NCBI GenBank assembly: GCA_004299235.1
Contig: SCQL01000029.1
Coordinates: 31,678 to 95,677 of the forward strand
Source of the DNA: a bacterium
GTDB taxonomy: Bacteria > Chloroflexota > Dormibacteria > Dormibacterales > Dormibacteraceae
Direction of reading: 5' to 3'
Length of the DNA stretch: 64,000 nt
A model generated the notes under the pieces. That model was not told where the DNA came from, did no database searches, and saw only the letters and a program-made list of their open reading frames with translations. Shown piece after piece: positions 16,476 to 24,589 of the stretch. Each line of letters begins with the position of its first letter. The stretch's first letter is position 1. A program made the position numbers and the translations under genes.

Positions 16476-16534
16476 GTAGGTGAACTGGACGAGCGCATTG
16501 CGACCCGGGCCTTGAACCCCGGTCTCCCAGTCCA
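16476..16534. repeat. attachment-site scar 1 (right end of module A)
   Basis: A 59-bp imperfect repeat ending in a diverged copy of the tRNA-Gly 3' core (CCGGTCTCCCAGTCCA). On the minus strand it encodes DWETG, then LVQFTYHL, matching the tail pattern of the other four scars. It directly follows the 3' end of recombinase 2, so it joins two modules. Confidence 0.65.
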
Positions 16535-16537
16535 CCT

Positions 16538-18316
16538 TCAACCTCGCTCCCCTCGAACTCGGTTGGCGCGGACGATGGAGCTCGCCGGGTTCGAAAAGTC
16601 CGGCGCCAGAAGCGCTGGTGGCCCGTGTCGATGCGATGCGACGCGCCCTGGATAGGACGGAACGGCGAGAGCGGCCAAGGGCCTGATCCGATGAGCCATC
16701 GCGCTGAGGTTCGAACAAGCAAGCGTGTGGTGCTCCAGTACCAAGCCTTCAAAAAACGGTCGCCAAGCCTCGCGCGGAACGGCGACCACTCGCAACGAAC
16801 CCTCCGGCAAAGCCTCGGCTTCGAGATGCTCGAAGATGCCTGCGACGAGGCGCTCCCGCTGGCTTGAGTCAGCCTTCTCCCATGCCGTCGTGAAATCGAG
16901 CAGCTGGGATTCGCACCACACAACGTCGACCGAGCCTGCGTCAGTCGCGTTCTCAAGCTGACGCTTCTGCTCGTTGAGCTCCTCACGCCGCTTGCAGAAC
17001 GTCTCCCAGTCGTACTCCCCGTACTCGAAGAGCCTCCTGGCGCGATCAAGCTGGGCAGCCAGACGCTCGACCGCCGCGGCCGTGCTCTTACGGGATGCAG
17101 TTGGCCGGCCGCCAGCGCGAAGGCGATTCCGCAGTGCGGCATGCATCTCGCCGCTAGGCACCAGCTGCGACAGCTCGTGATGGATCGCATCCTCGAGCAG
17201 CTCGCTTTTGAACATGCGTGCATCGCACCGCGGACCAGAGGGATGGACTGCGGAACGGTTCCGTCGCGCGACGTGGCAGCCGTAGTAGCGCTGAATCCGT
17301 CCTTTGCGGCTGTCGGCCTCACCGTGCATAGGACCGCCGCAGCGGGCGCACAGCAGGATCGGGGTCAGCGGATAGGTGTGTTTGGTCCAGGCCTTGCTGG
17401 TGCGCCTTACGTTGCGCTTCTTGACGTCCTGGCAGGCTCGCCAGGTCTCCTCGTCGACCAGCGCGGGATGGAGACCCTGCACGAGCTCGCCTTCGACGAG
17501 GACCTTGCCGGCGTAGGAGGGGTTGCCGATGAGGTCTTTGAGCACGTCGCCGGTGAAGATGATCGCCCTCGATCGGTTGTGATTCGTCTTATCTGCGCCG
17601 CGGTAAGGCTTGATGCCAGACCGATTCAGATGCTCGGCCAGGGAGCGCAGGCTGAAGCGGCCGGTGGCATAGAGCCGGAAGATCTCCTTGATCGCCGGTG
17701 CCGCATCGGGATCCTCCATGATCCGTCCATCGACGCGGCGGTAGCCCTGCGGGATCGTGCCCAGTAGCTGCCCATTGCGTCGTAGGTAGCGGAGGTTGTC
17801 GCGGACGCGCCTCGACACCTTCTCGCGCTCCTCCTGGGCGACGATGGCCTTGATCTTCCAGGAGAGCCGATCGACGTTGCTGATCAGGCCATTGGTGTCG
17901 AAGACCAGGATGCGGCGCTCGGTCATCTCGGCCATGAAGCGGAAGAACTCGACGTCGTTGCGATGGAGGCGATCGGCGTCGAAGAAGGCAATAGCGCCAA
18001 CCTGCCCGGCCGGCAGTGTCCGAGTGCGCTCCATGAGTGCGAGGTAGCCAGGACGTCTCGAGGTTTCCTTGCCGGAACGGTCGGCATCCTCGAAATGCTC
18101 GAAGGCGAGACCCTCCAGCTCTGGTCGTCGCAGGACCGCGTCCAGTTGCTGGCTAAGCGAGGGACCGCGCGGACGTCCGTCGGCATCGAAGTCGCTGACA
18201 GACTGGCGGGTGTATACGAGCACGACCGGTGCTGAGCGATGCGCGTTAGCGGCGCTACGCAACCGCTCCAGTGCAGCGGCTTCGGTCTCGCGTGTCCACT
18301 CGTCCTGCCGGTTCAT
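16538..18316 (-). CDS. large serine recombinase 2 (integrase of module B)
   Basis: A 592-residue protein with catalytic Ser39 in VYTRQSVSD, the resolvase fold (FFDADRLHRNDVEFFRFMAEM), a recombinase domain (GTIPQGYRRVDGRI to IKEIFRLYATGRF), a zinc ribbon (CARCGGPMHGE ... YYGC) and a coiled coil. The usual C-terminal block VPREAWRPFFEGLVLE is followed by about 60 residues of odd composition and a stop four bases from scar 1. It is distantly related to recombinase 1. Coding past residue 535 may be scar sequence, not native protein. Confidence 0.88.
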   Translation of the reverse strand: MNRQDEWTRETEAAALERLRSAANAHRSAPVVLVYTRQSVSDFDADGRPRGPSLSQQLDAVLRRPELEGLAFEHFEDADRSGKETSRRPGYLALMERTRTLPAGQVGAIAFFDADRLHRNDVEFFRFMAEMTERRILVFDTNGLISNVDRLSWKIKAIVAQEEREKVSRRVRDNLRYLRRNGQLLGTIPQGYRRVDGRIMEDPDAAPAIKEIFRLYATGRFSLRSLAEHLNRSGIKPYRGADKTNHNRSRAIIFTGDVLKDLIGNPSYAGKVLVEGELVQGLHPALVDEETWRACQDVKKRNVRRTSKAWTKHTYPLTPILLCARCGGPMHGEADSRKGRIQRYYGCHVARRNRSAVHPSGPRCDARMFKSELLEDAIHHELSQLVPSGEMHAALRNRLRAGGRPTASRKSTAAAVERLAAQLDRARRLFEYGEYDWETFCKRREELNEQKRQLENATDAGSVDVVWCESQLLDFTTAWEKADSSQRERLVAGIFEHLEAEALPEGSLRVVAVPREAWRPFFEGLVLEHHTLACSNLSAMAHRIRPLAALAVPSYPGRVASHRHGPPALLAPDFSNPASSIVRANRVRGERG

Positions 18317-18326
18317 GCATTCACCT

Positions 18327-18761
18327 TCAAACTCGAGTGACAGTCATGCGATGGCCAAGCCGCACGGTGCTGAAGTGGCGCATGTCGACCGTGATCAGCT
18401 CTTCCACGCGATTTCGTTCCGCGGCTGCCAGCAAGAGAGCGTCGACGTAGGAGAGACGGAGCTGGCTGTAGCGCTCCAGGATTCCGGCCGCGCGCTGATG
18501 GTCGGCCTCGTCTGTGCGAAGCAGCTCGATCCCGCTCTCGCGAGCCCAGCGCAGAACGACCAGGGCGGGTTCGGCTGAGCGGGCAGGCGCGTAGCGCATG
18601 CGAAACAGCGTGTAGGCCTCACCGATCACCTCCCAAATCGTGCACAGCTTCCTCCCTCTCCGACCGCTGGCCTTGATCGCTGCAACTGACGCCGCGTGGT
18701 GCTCGTCGTCCTCAGAAAGGAGTCCGACCACCGGCCCGGTATCCAGAATCACCGCCCGCAC
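18327..18761 (-). CDS. vapC: PIN-domain toxin (VapC family)
   Basis: A 144-residue protein starting at GTG with the PIN motif VILDTGPVVGLL and the later acidic sites (SYVDALLLAAAE, TVDMRHF). VapC toxins are RNases that cut tRNA or rRNA. It lies three bases after its antitoxin gene and ten bases before recombinase 2, so the pair may stabilise the element. Confidence 0.85.
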   Translation of the reverse strand: MRAVILDTGPVVGLLSEDDEHHAASVAAIKASGRRGRKLCTIWEVIGEAYTLFRMRYAPARSAEPALVVLRWARESGIELLRTDEADHQRAAGILERYSQLRLSYVDALLLAAAERNRVEELITVDMRHFSTVRLGHRMTVTRV

Positions 18762-18764
18762 GTC

Positions 18765-18995
18765 TCAGCGGTAGACCACCTCGTCGACTTCCTCTGAGAG
18801 CGTGGGGGGTGCCCCCTTGATCACGCCCGCGAAGGCGAGGACGTGGTCGACCTGGGTTGCGGTCTCGGGCAGGGCTTCGACGGCCTCGACGATCAAAGCG
18901 CTCTGTGAGATCCCCTTCTGGCGCGCCAGTCGTCGGATCCTCTTGTCCGTCTCTGACGGCACAATGATCTGCTTGCGAACCAACATGAGCTGCAT
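18765..18995 (-). CDS. vapB: ribbon-helix-helix antitoxin (VapB family)
   Basis: A 76-residue protein with a ribbon-helix-helix N-terminus (KQIIVPSETDKRIRRLARQKGISQSALIVEA, quoted in part) and a C-terminal toxin-binding tail (SEEVDEVVYR). The same tail form (SETIDETVYRR) ends the antitoxin at 23678-23908, so the two pairs are relatives. It should neutralise the VapC gene immediately downstream and autoregulate the operon. Confidence 0.8.
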   Translation of the reverse strand: MQLMLVRKQIIVPSETDKRIRRLARQKGISQSALIVEAVEALPETATQVDHVLAFAGVIKGAPPTLSEEVDEVVYR

Positions 18996-19019
18996 TGTAC
19001 ATCGATCAGTGTGTAGCGG

Positions 19020-19250
19020 TCACGCAGCCGGAATGTCTTCGAATGATTCTTTTTTGGCGGGATCATTTGGAATCATTCGCGCGACTGAATTGCCTTCGAC
19101 GGGCCGTCTTCGGCGCTGCTCGAGCATGATCTCCGCGACTACAGCGATCACCTGAACGATCTCGGGCGCCAGGTCGGCCGGCGTCGATGGCGCCTTCGTT
19201 CGGGGCCGTGCGCTCGAAGGGGTCAAGCGCTTGACTCTCAGCCTCCTCAA
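19020..19250 (-). CDS. small protein following the broken replication-relaxation copy
   Basis: A 76-residue frame that can start at TTG 19250, overlapping the TGA of the relaxation remnant (TTGA). Its helix (APEIVQVIAVVAEIMLEQRRRR) resembles that of the 97-residue protein at 10130-10423 in position and character. The conserved pairing suggests a genuine small gene; its function is unknown. Confidence 0.45.
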   Translation of the reverse strand: MRRLRVKRLTPSSARPRTKAPSTPADLAPEIVQVIAVVAEIMLEQRRRRPVEGNSVARMIPNDPAKKESFEDIPAA

Positions 19251-19806
19251 GCGACCTGACCTCCACCCGGTCTTCGCTCCCACCAGAATGGCTTGCCGAT
19301 GCAGTCAGCAGTCGAGCGATCGGTGTCATCCATCGGCGGCAGTTGCCTGAAGGCGATCCGCTGACCGACTCTGGTGAATCCGATCGGCGGCGGTTTCTCG
19401 GCGCGGTTCTCGACCTTGAGCCAGATCGTGCCCAGCGGTCCCGACCGGCGCAGGCGATCTGAAGTCGTGGTCCAGAAGCTGCAGCACGTGTCGAGGCTGT
19501 AGGTCGGCCGGCCTCGCCAGGTCTCGTACTGGAGGCTGTCTTCGCGCCCGTCGTTGGGGACGACGAACAGGACGTGGTGCCGTTCTGCGTCACGGTAGTG
19601 CTTGAAGTAGGCGACGTAGGAGGCGATCTTCTGGCGCATCCGCTGCAGCGACTCGGTGGCCCGATCCCACTCCAGGTCGAAGAAGATCCGCCCTCCGTTG
19701 GCGCGGTAGATCCCGCGCCCGTCCGGCGTGGGTATCCGCTGCTTGATCTCGCGCGTCCGCTCCCTGCGCTCCTCTCGGACCTGCTCCTCACCAGCCCATA
19801 CCTGGA
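19247..19806 (-). pseudogene. C-terminal remnant of a replication-relaxation gene
   Basis: The frame from about 19806 to 19247 matches the last 185 or so residues of the protein at 10420-11694, including GEEQVR, FDLEWDRATES, KIASYVAYF and the shared end WWERRPGGGQVA. The N-terminal half is missing; homology stops where the IS630-type sequence begins. It is a second module's copy, beheaded by an insertion and deletion. Confidence 0.75.
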
Positions 19807-19810
19807 GTCC

Positions 19811-20691
19811 ATGGCGGCTTTATCGAGGCTGGCCTGGAAGGCCTCGAAGAAGGAGAAGGCCGCGGCCGGCGCGCAATTTATGGCCGGGAGGATGTGGAGC
19901 GCGTGCTGAGCACGACCATGTCCAAGCCGCCGGATGGAACCACACATTGGAGTACGCGGACCTTGGCCGAACGCGTTGGTCTCAGCCGCAGCACAGTGCA
20001 GCGGATCTGGAAGGAGTACCGTCTGCAACCCCACCGCTCTCGCAGCTTCAAATTCAGCAAGGATCCTGAACTCGTCGAGAAGGTCACCGATGTGGTCGGG
20101 CTATATCTCCAGCCACCCAGGAATGCAATCGTGCTCAGCGTCGACGAGAAGAGCCAGATTCAAGCTCTGGATCGGACTCAGCCCTTGCTGCCACTGCGGC
20201 CTGGGCAGCCCGAGCGACGCACCCATGATTACAAGCGGCACGGCACAACAACCCTGTTCGCATCACTCGACGTCGCCACCGGGGAGGTGCACGGCAACTT
20301 CTCGCCTCGCCATGGCGTCAGCGACTTCTTGGACTTCTTGAAGTTGCTCAACCGCACCTATCCGCGCCACGAATTGCACCTGATCGTTGACAACTACCAC
20401 CCCCACAAGAACGTGCTCGTCAAGCAGTGGCTCAGCCGACACCGGCGCTTCCACATGCACTTCACCCCGACCGGCTCGAGCTGGCCCAACCAGGTTGAGG
20501 GTTGGTTCTCGCTTCTCAGCCGGCGTGCCATTCGTCGCGGCGTCTTCCAGAGCGTTGGTCAGCTCATTGAAGCGATTCAGCGCTTCATCGCCACCTGGAA
20601 CAACCAGCGCCATCCCTTCATCTGGGTCAAGACCGCAGATGAGATCCTCGCCAAAGCCAACCCGAAAGCTACTTTCGGGTCGGTGCACTAG
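19811..20691 (+). CDS. IS630-type DDE transposase, 5' truncated
   Basis: In-frame coding begins near 19811 (GGFIEAGLEGLEEGEG), with a possible start GTG at 19894. The protein has an HTH (LAERVGLSRSTVQRIWKEY) and the DDE core: Asp in SVDEKSQIQAL, Asp in LIVDNYHPHKN and Glu in NQVEGWFSLLSRR. Full IS630 transposases have about 50 more N-terminal residues, which are lost at the junction with the relaxation remnant. No terminal inverted repeats or TA duplication could be identified, so the copy is probably inactive. Confidence 0.8.
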
Positions 20692-20928
20692 GAGCGTTCT
20701 TTCTTGAGAGGGCGCGTCCTCGGCGCGCCAGACCTAGCCAGTCGACCTTGAAACTGGACTCGGTAGGTCCGGAGTTCCCGACGCCCGTGGCGAATCCACG
20801 GCGACTCCAAAGCGACTCCGGGCGCACTTTCCGCTATGGACGAAGCAATCTCTGGCGCGTCCCAACGACCCGGCAAGCGGGGTGCCGTTCAACAAAAGCC
20901 TCTACGTCCGCAGCTTTGCCCTAGTGCC

Positions 20929-20957
20929 TTGACACATTAGTTAACGGCAGGTAGAGT
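20929..20957 (+). promoter_or_regulatory. strong candidate promoter for the LuxR-type regulator
   Basis: TTGACA (20929-20934), a 17-bp spacer, then TAGAGT (20952-20957), 44 bp before the start at 21002. The 20692-20928 stretch upstream holds only imperfect GC-rich inverted repeats and no gene I can support. Confidence 0.6.
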
Positions 20958-21001
20958 GCTGGCTCGTCAGCTGGGTTCCATGTGTTGCGAGGGGACAAAT
21001 A

Positions 21002-21247
21002 ATGGTTGCACAGGCTGCCGACGATCGACTGGAGCAGGCCGGCACGAAGGCTCGATTCACGCCGCGAGAGGCAGAAATATTGCTTCTCCTGTCTCAGGGC
21101 TTGGCTGACAAGCAGATCGCGTCGATCCTGTCCATCTCGCTCAGCACGCTCCGGACACACATCCACCGTCTATTCACCAAGACTGGCTGTTTCAGCCGGG
21201 CTGGACTCGTCGCCGCTTGGCTGGCCGTCCAACCGAAACGGTTCTGA
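21002..21247 (+). CDS. stand-alone LuxR/GerE-type helix-turn-helix regulator
   Basis: An 81-residue protein consisting almost only of a GerE HTH: FTPREAEILLLLSQGLADKQIA, SLSTLRTHIHRLFTKTG. It lacks a receiver or ligand domain. ATG 21002 follows GAGGGGACAAATA. It may control the secreted amidase and its partner immediately downstream, since all are co-directional. Confidence 0.85.
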   Translation: MVAQAADDRLEQAGTKARFTPREAEILLLLSQGLADKQIASILSISLSTLRTHIHRLFTKTGCFSRAGLVAAWLAVQPKRF

Positions 21248-21405
21248 ATTGTGGCAGCGCAGCTTGCGCGCACCGGGGCGCTGTCGTCATTTCTGCTGAC
21301 TGTACGCGGCTCAGGTGCACTGCCAAAGTCGAGGCACTTCCTGGCGGGCTCAATAGGGACGTGACCAGACGTTTCGGATAGAAACAAGATGGAGGCAAAA
21401 GGGCC

Positions 21406-22023
21406 ATGCATTGTCCTCGGCTACGGTCTTTACTCCTTGCTGCCGTAACCGTATTTGGCTTCTCGATGTTAGGGGATGTGTCAGTCTATGCCTACAGCGG
21501 CAACGGGGCGGCGTCTTGGGCCGATGGGCACTGGAACGCAGATGCCCCTGGATGGCCAACATTCAGCGACGATTGCACGAACTACGTCTCGCAGGCGTTG
21601 TACCTCGGAGGCGGGTATCCCCAGACAGCGAATAACGGGTCACCGACAGACGACTCTTACTGGTACATGAACCTTGGTAGTCAAACATGGACGTATAGCT
21701 GGACGGTCGCATTTGACCAGGAGAGGTTCCAGGCGATTCACTACCCCGGCGGCTACTACTGGGGGACTTACTCCGGTACCTACGGCGGCAATGACACTAT
21801 TTACGCGGGCGACGAGCTCTTTTATGACTGGAATAGCGACGGCAGAGTCGATCACATGTCGATTCAGGTTTCGTATGGCACCGACCCGAACAGCGGATGG
21901 TACGGCGATCTAGTGGACCAGCACACAACGAATCGCTACCACGCCTACTGGACACTACAGCCTTACAACGCCAATTCATCGACGACCAGCATCGACGAAT
22001 ATCACATCTCTTCAAGCAACTGA
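21406..22023 (+). CDS. secreted amidase-domain (Amidase_6, CHAP-like) protein
   Basis: A 205-residue protein with a signal peptide (residues about 1-29) followed by the hallmark ASWADGHWN ... FSDDCTNYVSQALYLGGGYP. Cys in DCTNYVSQ is the likely nucleophile and His in GRVDHMSIQV the likely base. The family resembles cell-wall amidases and NlpC/CHAP peptidases. It probably acts outside the cell on peptidoglycan, and is adjacent to another exported protein gene (11 bp downstream). Confidence 0.82.
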   Translation: MHCPRLRSLLLAAVTVFGFSMLGDVSVYAYSGNGAASWADGHWNADAPGWPTFSDDCTNYVSQALYLGGGYPQTANNGSPTDDSYWYMNLGSQTWTYSWTVAFDQERFQAIHYPGGYYWGTYSGTYGGNDTIYAGDELFYDWNSDGRVDHMSIQVSYGTDPNSGWYGDLVDQHTTNRYHAYWTLQPYNANSSTTSIDEYHISSSN

Positions 22024-22034
22024 GGGCGCGAGAA

Positions 22035-22631
22035 ATGGCATCGAGACCCTACTTCATCCCAATCCGCGTTCGCGGTATGTATCGACTGATCTTGATGGCA
22101 ATTGCCGCCCTAATCGCGGCAGCTGCGATCTTCTCGTCAGTCGCGCTTCGAGCTAACGCTACGACTGATGAGGTTGCCATTCAGCAGGTCATTCGCGGAG
22201 CTTTGACTGCGACGCACACTCTGGAAGTTCCGCCACCGGCGTACCAGGGCGGAATAATGCCCGACGCGATCAACCAGCAGATGATCGACCGCGTTCCTGT
22301 GGTTCTCAGTCAGTACTACACCGGCTCACCGTTGGCCAGAAACGTCAATGTGATCCAGGCAAATATTCGCGCTGACAAGCCTGGAAAAGTCCGCTACCTT
22401 GCCGGCGGCGTCGAGAATCTGGTGTTCACGTCTATATCGGTCAACGGGTCAACTGCACTTGTAAGCGTCTCTTTGACCGCGTGGACGAGGGTTGCCCAAG
22501 ACCAAAATGGCACGTTAGTTCAAGCTAATCCGCATAACGACGTTGACTACACCTTCACACTTACCAAGGCCAGCGGGCGCTGGCTAATCGACAGCGAGGC
22601 ATGGAGCTTTAGACCAGGCAGCGCTCCGTAA
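22035..22631 (+). CDS. exported or membrane-anchored hypothetical protein paired with the amidase
   Basis: A 198-residue protein; ATG 22035 is 11 bp after the amidase stop, with GAGGGCGCGAG upstream. One hydrophobic helix (LILMAIAALIAAAAIFSSVAL) is followed by a soluble domain that ends in FTLTKASGRWLIDSEAW, a pattern common in NTF2-like or SnoaL-like exported domains. It may bind or regulate the amidase. A strong stem-loop follows its stop. Confidence 0.6.
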   Translation: MASRPYFIPIRVRGMYRLILMAIAALIAAAAIFSSVALRANATTDEVAIQQVIRGALTATHTLEVPPPAYQGGIMPDAINQQMIDRVPVVLSQYYTGSPLARNVNVIQANIRADKPGKVRYLAGGVENLVFTSISVNGSTALVSVSLTAWTRVAQDQNGTLVQANPHNDVDYTFTLTKASGRWLIDSEAWSFRPGSAP

Positions 22632-22644
22632 GTCGCCGTTGGAA

Positions 22645-22678
22645 AGACGAGCCGCCTCAGTCAATAGGCGGCTCGTCT
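22645..22678 (+). terminator. 13-bp perfect stem-loop after the amidase operon
   Basis: AGACGAGCCGCCT (22645-22657) pairs perfectly with AGGCGGCTCGTCT (22666-22678) around an 8-nt loop. No T-tract follows, so it may be a terminator without U-run or an mRNA 3' stabiliser. Confidence 0.6.
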
Positions 22679-22694
22679 ACTGGGTCCGATTGGA

Positions 22695-23048
22695 ATGAAG
22701 CGAAATTCTGAACTGGTCATTTATCTGCCGTCGATCGCCTTTCTATCGCTATGTAGTCGAATCGGAATCGGGCTTGCTGTGGGGGCAGTGGGCGGCCAGC
22801 CTATTGCAACCCTTCTCGGCACTGAGGCTTATCTGACTATAGCGGGCCACCTTCCTTCGCAGATGGCCTTGTCTCGCGCAGTAGCCGTGCCGTTGCTCGC
22901 TGTGATTGCCGCACCGGGTTTGATTCTTGCTGTCGTGATCGGAATCTCACGGCGGAGCGCTGCCGGCATTGGACTGAGCCTCGGCCTCACAGGGGCGTCG
23001 GTCTCCGCAGCTTGGATACACATCATTTCTGCGGGCCTCGGACGGTAG
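22695..23048 (+). CDS. small membrane protein, unknown
   Basis: A 117-residue protein with about three hydrophobic segments (AFLSLCSRIGIGLAVGAVGG; VAVPLLAVIAAPGLILAVVI; IGLSLGLTGASVSAAWIHII). I do not recognise it. It is the last gene of module B before scar 2. Confidence 0.5.
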   Translation: MKRNSELVIYLPSIAFLSLCSRIGIGLAVGAVGGQPIATLLGTEAYLTIAGHLPSQMALSRAVAVPLLAVIAAPGLILAVVIGISRRSAAGIGLSLGLTGASVSAAWIHIISAGLGR

Positions 23049-23137
23049 GCACCAGGCGCTCAGTGGCGGACGGGTTTGTTGAGGCTGACCAGAAGTCCTG
23101 TCCTGATTGGCAGCCCTAGGCATCCCTAAACAATCCT

Positions 23138-23196
23138 GTAGATGAACTGGACCGAGCGCTTGGCACTTGGGGCCTCGCGCCCCGTCTCCCGCTCCA
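23138..23196. repeat. attachment-site scar 2
   Basis: A 59-bp repeat ending in the exact 16-base tRNA-Gly core (23181-23196). On the minus strand it encodes LERETG, eight residues, then SVQFIYRIV and a stop. The same form as recombinase 1 up to ERETG suggests the lost native tail of a recombinase. Confidence 0.72.
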
Positions 23197-23231
23197 GCTG
23201 ACTCTCGCCTACGCCCCGCGAGTTCGCAGGA

Positions 23232-23681
23232 TCAGTCGCTCGGCGTCGACACGGCAACGCTGTGCGAGAAGCGGTAAGCCGCGAGACTCGAGTCGACCGT
23301 CCAAAGCCTCTCGACCCGGCGATCGTCATCGGCACTCAGGAGGACGATCGCGTCCACCCATGAGAAGGACTGGTCGATATATCTCGCTAACAGAGCCACG
23401 GAGCGCCGAAGAGATTCATCTGGCATGCCTCGGACTTCAAAGATCTTGCTGCCTGCCTCGAGGAGACCGAAGACAGTGAGGGCGGGCCGGGCGTCGCCGC
23501 GGCCGCTGATGCGTCGGTCGTATCGCAGTTTGGTGAAGGCTTCGCCTGCGACCACTTCAGGTACAACTAACGGAGTCCTTAATCTTCGTTGAGCCTCTAT
23601 TGCGTTCATCGCCCAGCGATGGTGGCGATCACCACGATTCAGCGCTGCGATCAGAAGCCCGCTGTCCGCGACAGAGCTCAG
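23232..23681 (-). CDS. vapC: PIN-domain toxin (VapC family), start codon unclear
   Basis: The conventional ATG at 23609 would omit the first catalytic Asp of the PIN fold. Reading upstream in frame gives SSVADSGLLIAAL, the expected PIN start, and the frame can begin at CTG 23681, overlapping the antitoxin stop (CTGA). This gives about 149 residues with the later acidic sites in FSWVDAIVLLSADDD and WTVDSS. Either a rare CTG start is used or the start codon has decayed. Confidence 0.7.
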   Translation of the reverse strand: MSSVADSGLLIAALNRGDRHHRWAMNAIEAQRRLRTPLVVPEVVAGEAFTKLRYDRRISGRGDARPALTVFGLLEAGSKIFEVRGMPDESLRRSVALLARYIDQSFSWVDAIVLLSADDDRRVERLWTVDSSLAAYRFSHSVAVSTPSD

Positions 23682-23908
23682 CGGCGATACACCGTCTCGT
23701 CGATGGTTTCGGACAGGTCTGGAGGACCGTGGAGAACTCCAGCGAAAGCCAACATACGGTCAACCTGACCCGCTTCAGCGTCCAGGCCCTTCTCTACAAG
23801 GTGGACGATGAGCCCACTCTGCGTAGTGCCTCGTTTGAGCGCGGTCTTACGGATGCGTTCGTCGAGTGAACGGGGAAGCGTGATGTTCTTCCTCACGTGC
23901 GTTGCCAT
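23678..23908 (-). CDS. vapB: ribbon-helix-helix antitoxin (VapB family)
   Basis: A 76-residue protein from ATG 23908 (MATHVRKNITLPRSLDERIR), a ribbon-helix-helix fold with a C-terminal tail SETIDETVYRR. It closely parallels the antitoxin at 18765-18995, including a QVDRMLAFAGVLHG / QVDHVLAFAGVIKG block. It is paired with the VapC gene downstream inside an 830-bp module bounded by two scars. Confidence 0.8.
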   Translation of the reverse strand: MATHVRKNITLPRSLDERIRKTALKRGTTQSGLIVHLVEKGLDAEAGQVDRMLAFAGVLHGPPDLSETIDETVYRR

Positions 23909-23970
23909 TAACCAACTATACACACCAGGATCATCGGCGTACACACTATTGTCCTAACTAATTGACGCGG

Positions 23971-24027
23971 TAGACGAACTCGACGCCCTGATGGTACTCG
24001 GGGCGTTGGACCCCGTCTCCCGCTCCA
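23971..24027. repeat. attachment-site scar 3
   Basis: A 57-bp repeat with the exact core at 24012-24027. On the minus strand the frame GAGDG, eight residues, then HQGVEFVYRVN, stop matches scar 4 residue for residue in layout. It precedes a beheaded dienelactone hydrolase. Confidence 0.72.
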
Positions 24028-24053
24028 GCTTGTGCACTCGATTTCAAACGCAG

Positions 24054-24365
24054 ATGCTGGCTCAAACGCGTCCCGGCGCTAAGGGGGCCTTGCTATTTCA
24101 TGCCGCTTTCCCGACCTCGGACTTCGGCGGCCCTTGGCCGCAGGCCGTTCCGCTGCAGATCCACATGATGGAGGCCGACGAGTGGGTGCAGGAAGGAGAC
24201 CTCGACGCTGCCCGCGAGCTCAACCGAACGATTGATGGCGCGGAGCTGTTCCTGTACCCAGGCGATCGCCACCTCTTCGCTGACAACAGCCTCCCCGACT
24301 ACGACGAAAGAGCCGCGGCACTGCTCATGCAACGGGTGCGCGCCTTCTTGAAGGACGTTGGGTAG
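24054..24365 (+). pseudogene. dienelactone hydrolase family, C-terminal fragment
   Basis: About 104 residues match the C-terminal half of small dienelactone-hydrolase proteins (LAQTRPGAKGALLFH, then VPLQIHMMEADEW with the Asp and LYPGDRHLFAD with the His). The nucleophile half is absent: coding starts just after the attachment scar at 24027. It cannot be catalytic and marks a recombination breakpoint. Confidence 0.75.
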
Positions 24366-24395
24366 CAGGATCGAAACGGCCAGTCAAGCCAGGCG

Positions 24396-24453
24396 GTAGA
24401 TGAATTCGACCGACTGATTGGTACTCGGGGCAGCGGACCCGTCTCCCGCTCCA
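24396..24453. repeat. attachment-site scar 4
   Basis: A 58-bp repeat with the exact core at 24438-24453. On the minus strand it encodes GAGDG, then STNQSVEFIYRLA and a stop. The 136 bp to scar 5 hold no gene I can support. Confidence 0.72.
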
Positions 24454-24589
24454 CCTTTTTCCCTTTGCTGTTCTCACCGGGCGCGCGCCGAGACGCCGGC
24501 TGGCGTCGGGCATGAGGCGATGCACGAATCAGCGCGTTACGTGCAGGCTGCGCCCAGACGCCAGCTGACCTTGGCTCCCATCGGAGGCG

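Noticed and set aside
16581..16740. Two TTCGAA motifs in the 3' part of recombinase 2 as further tRNA relics
   Set aside because: The T-stem pairing and the distance to CCA are wrong in both. They may be scars, but the sequence does not show it.
19063..20034. A 323-residue minus-strand frame spanning the relaxation remnant and the transposase
   Set aside because: Its sequence does not match the relaxation family; the correct frame is shifted and ends at 19247.
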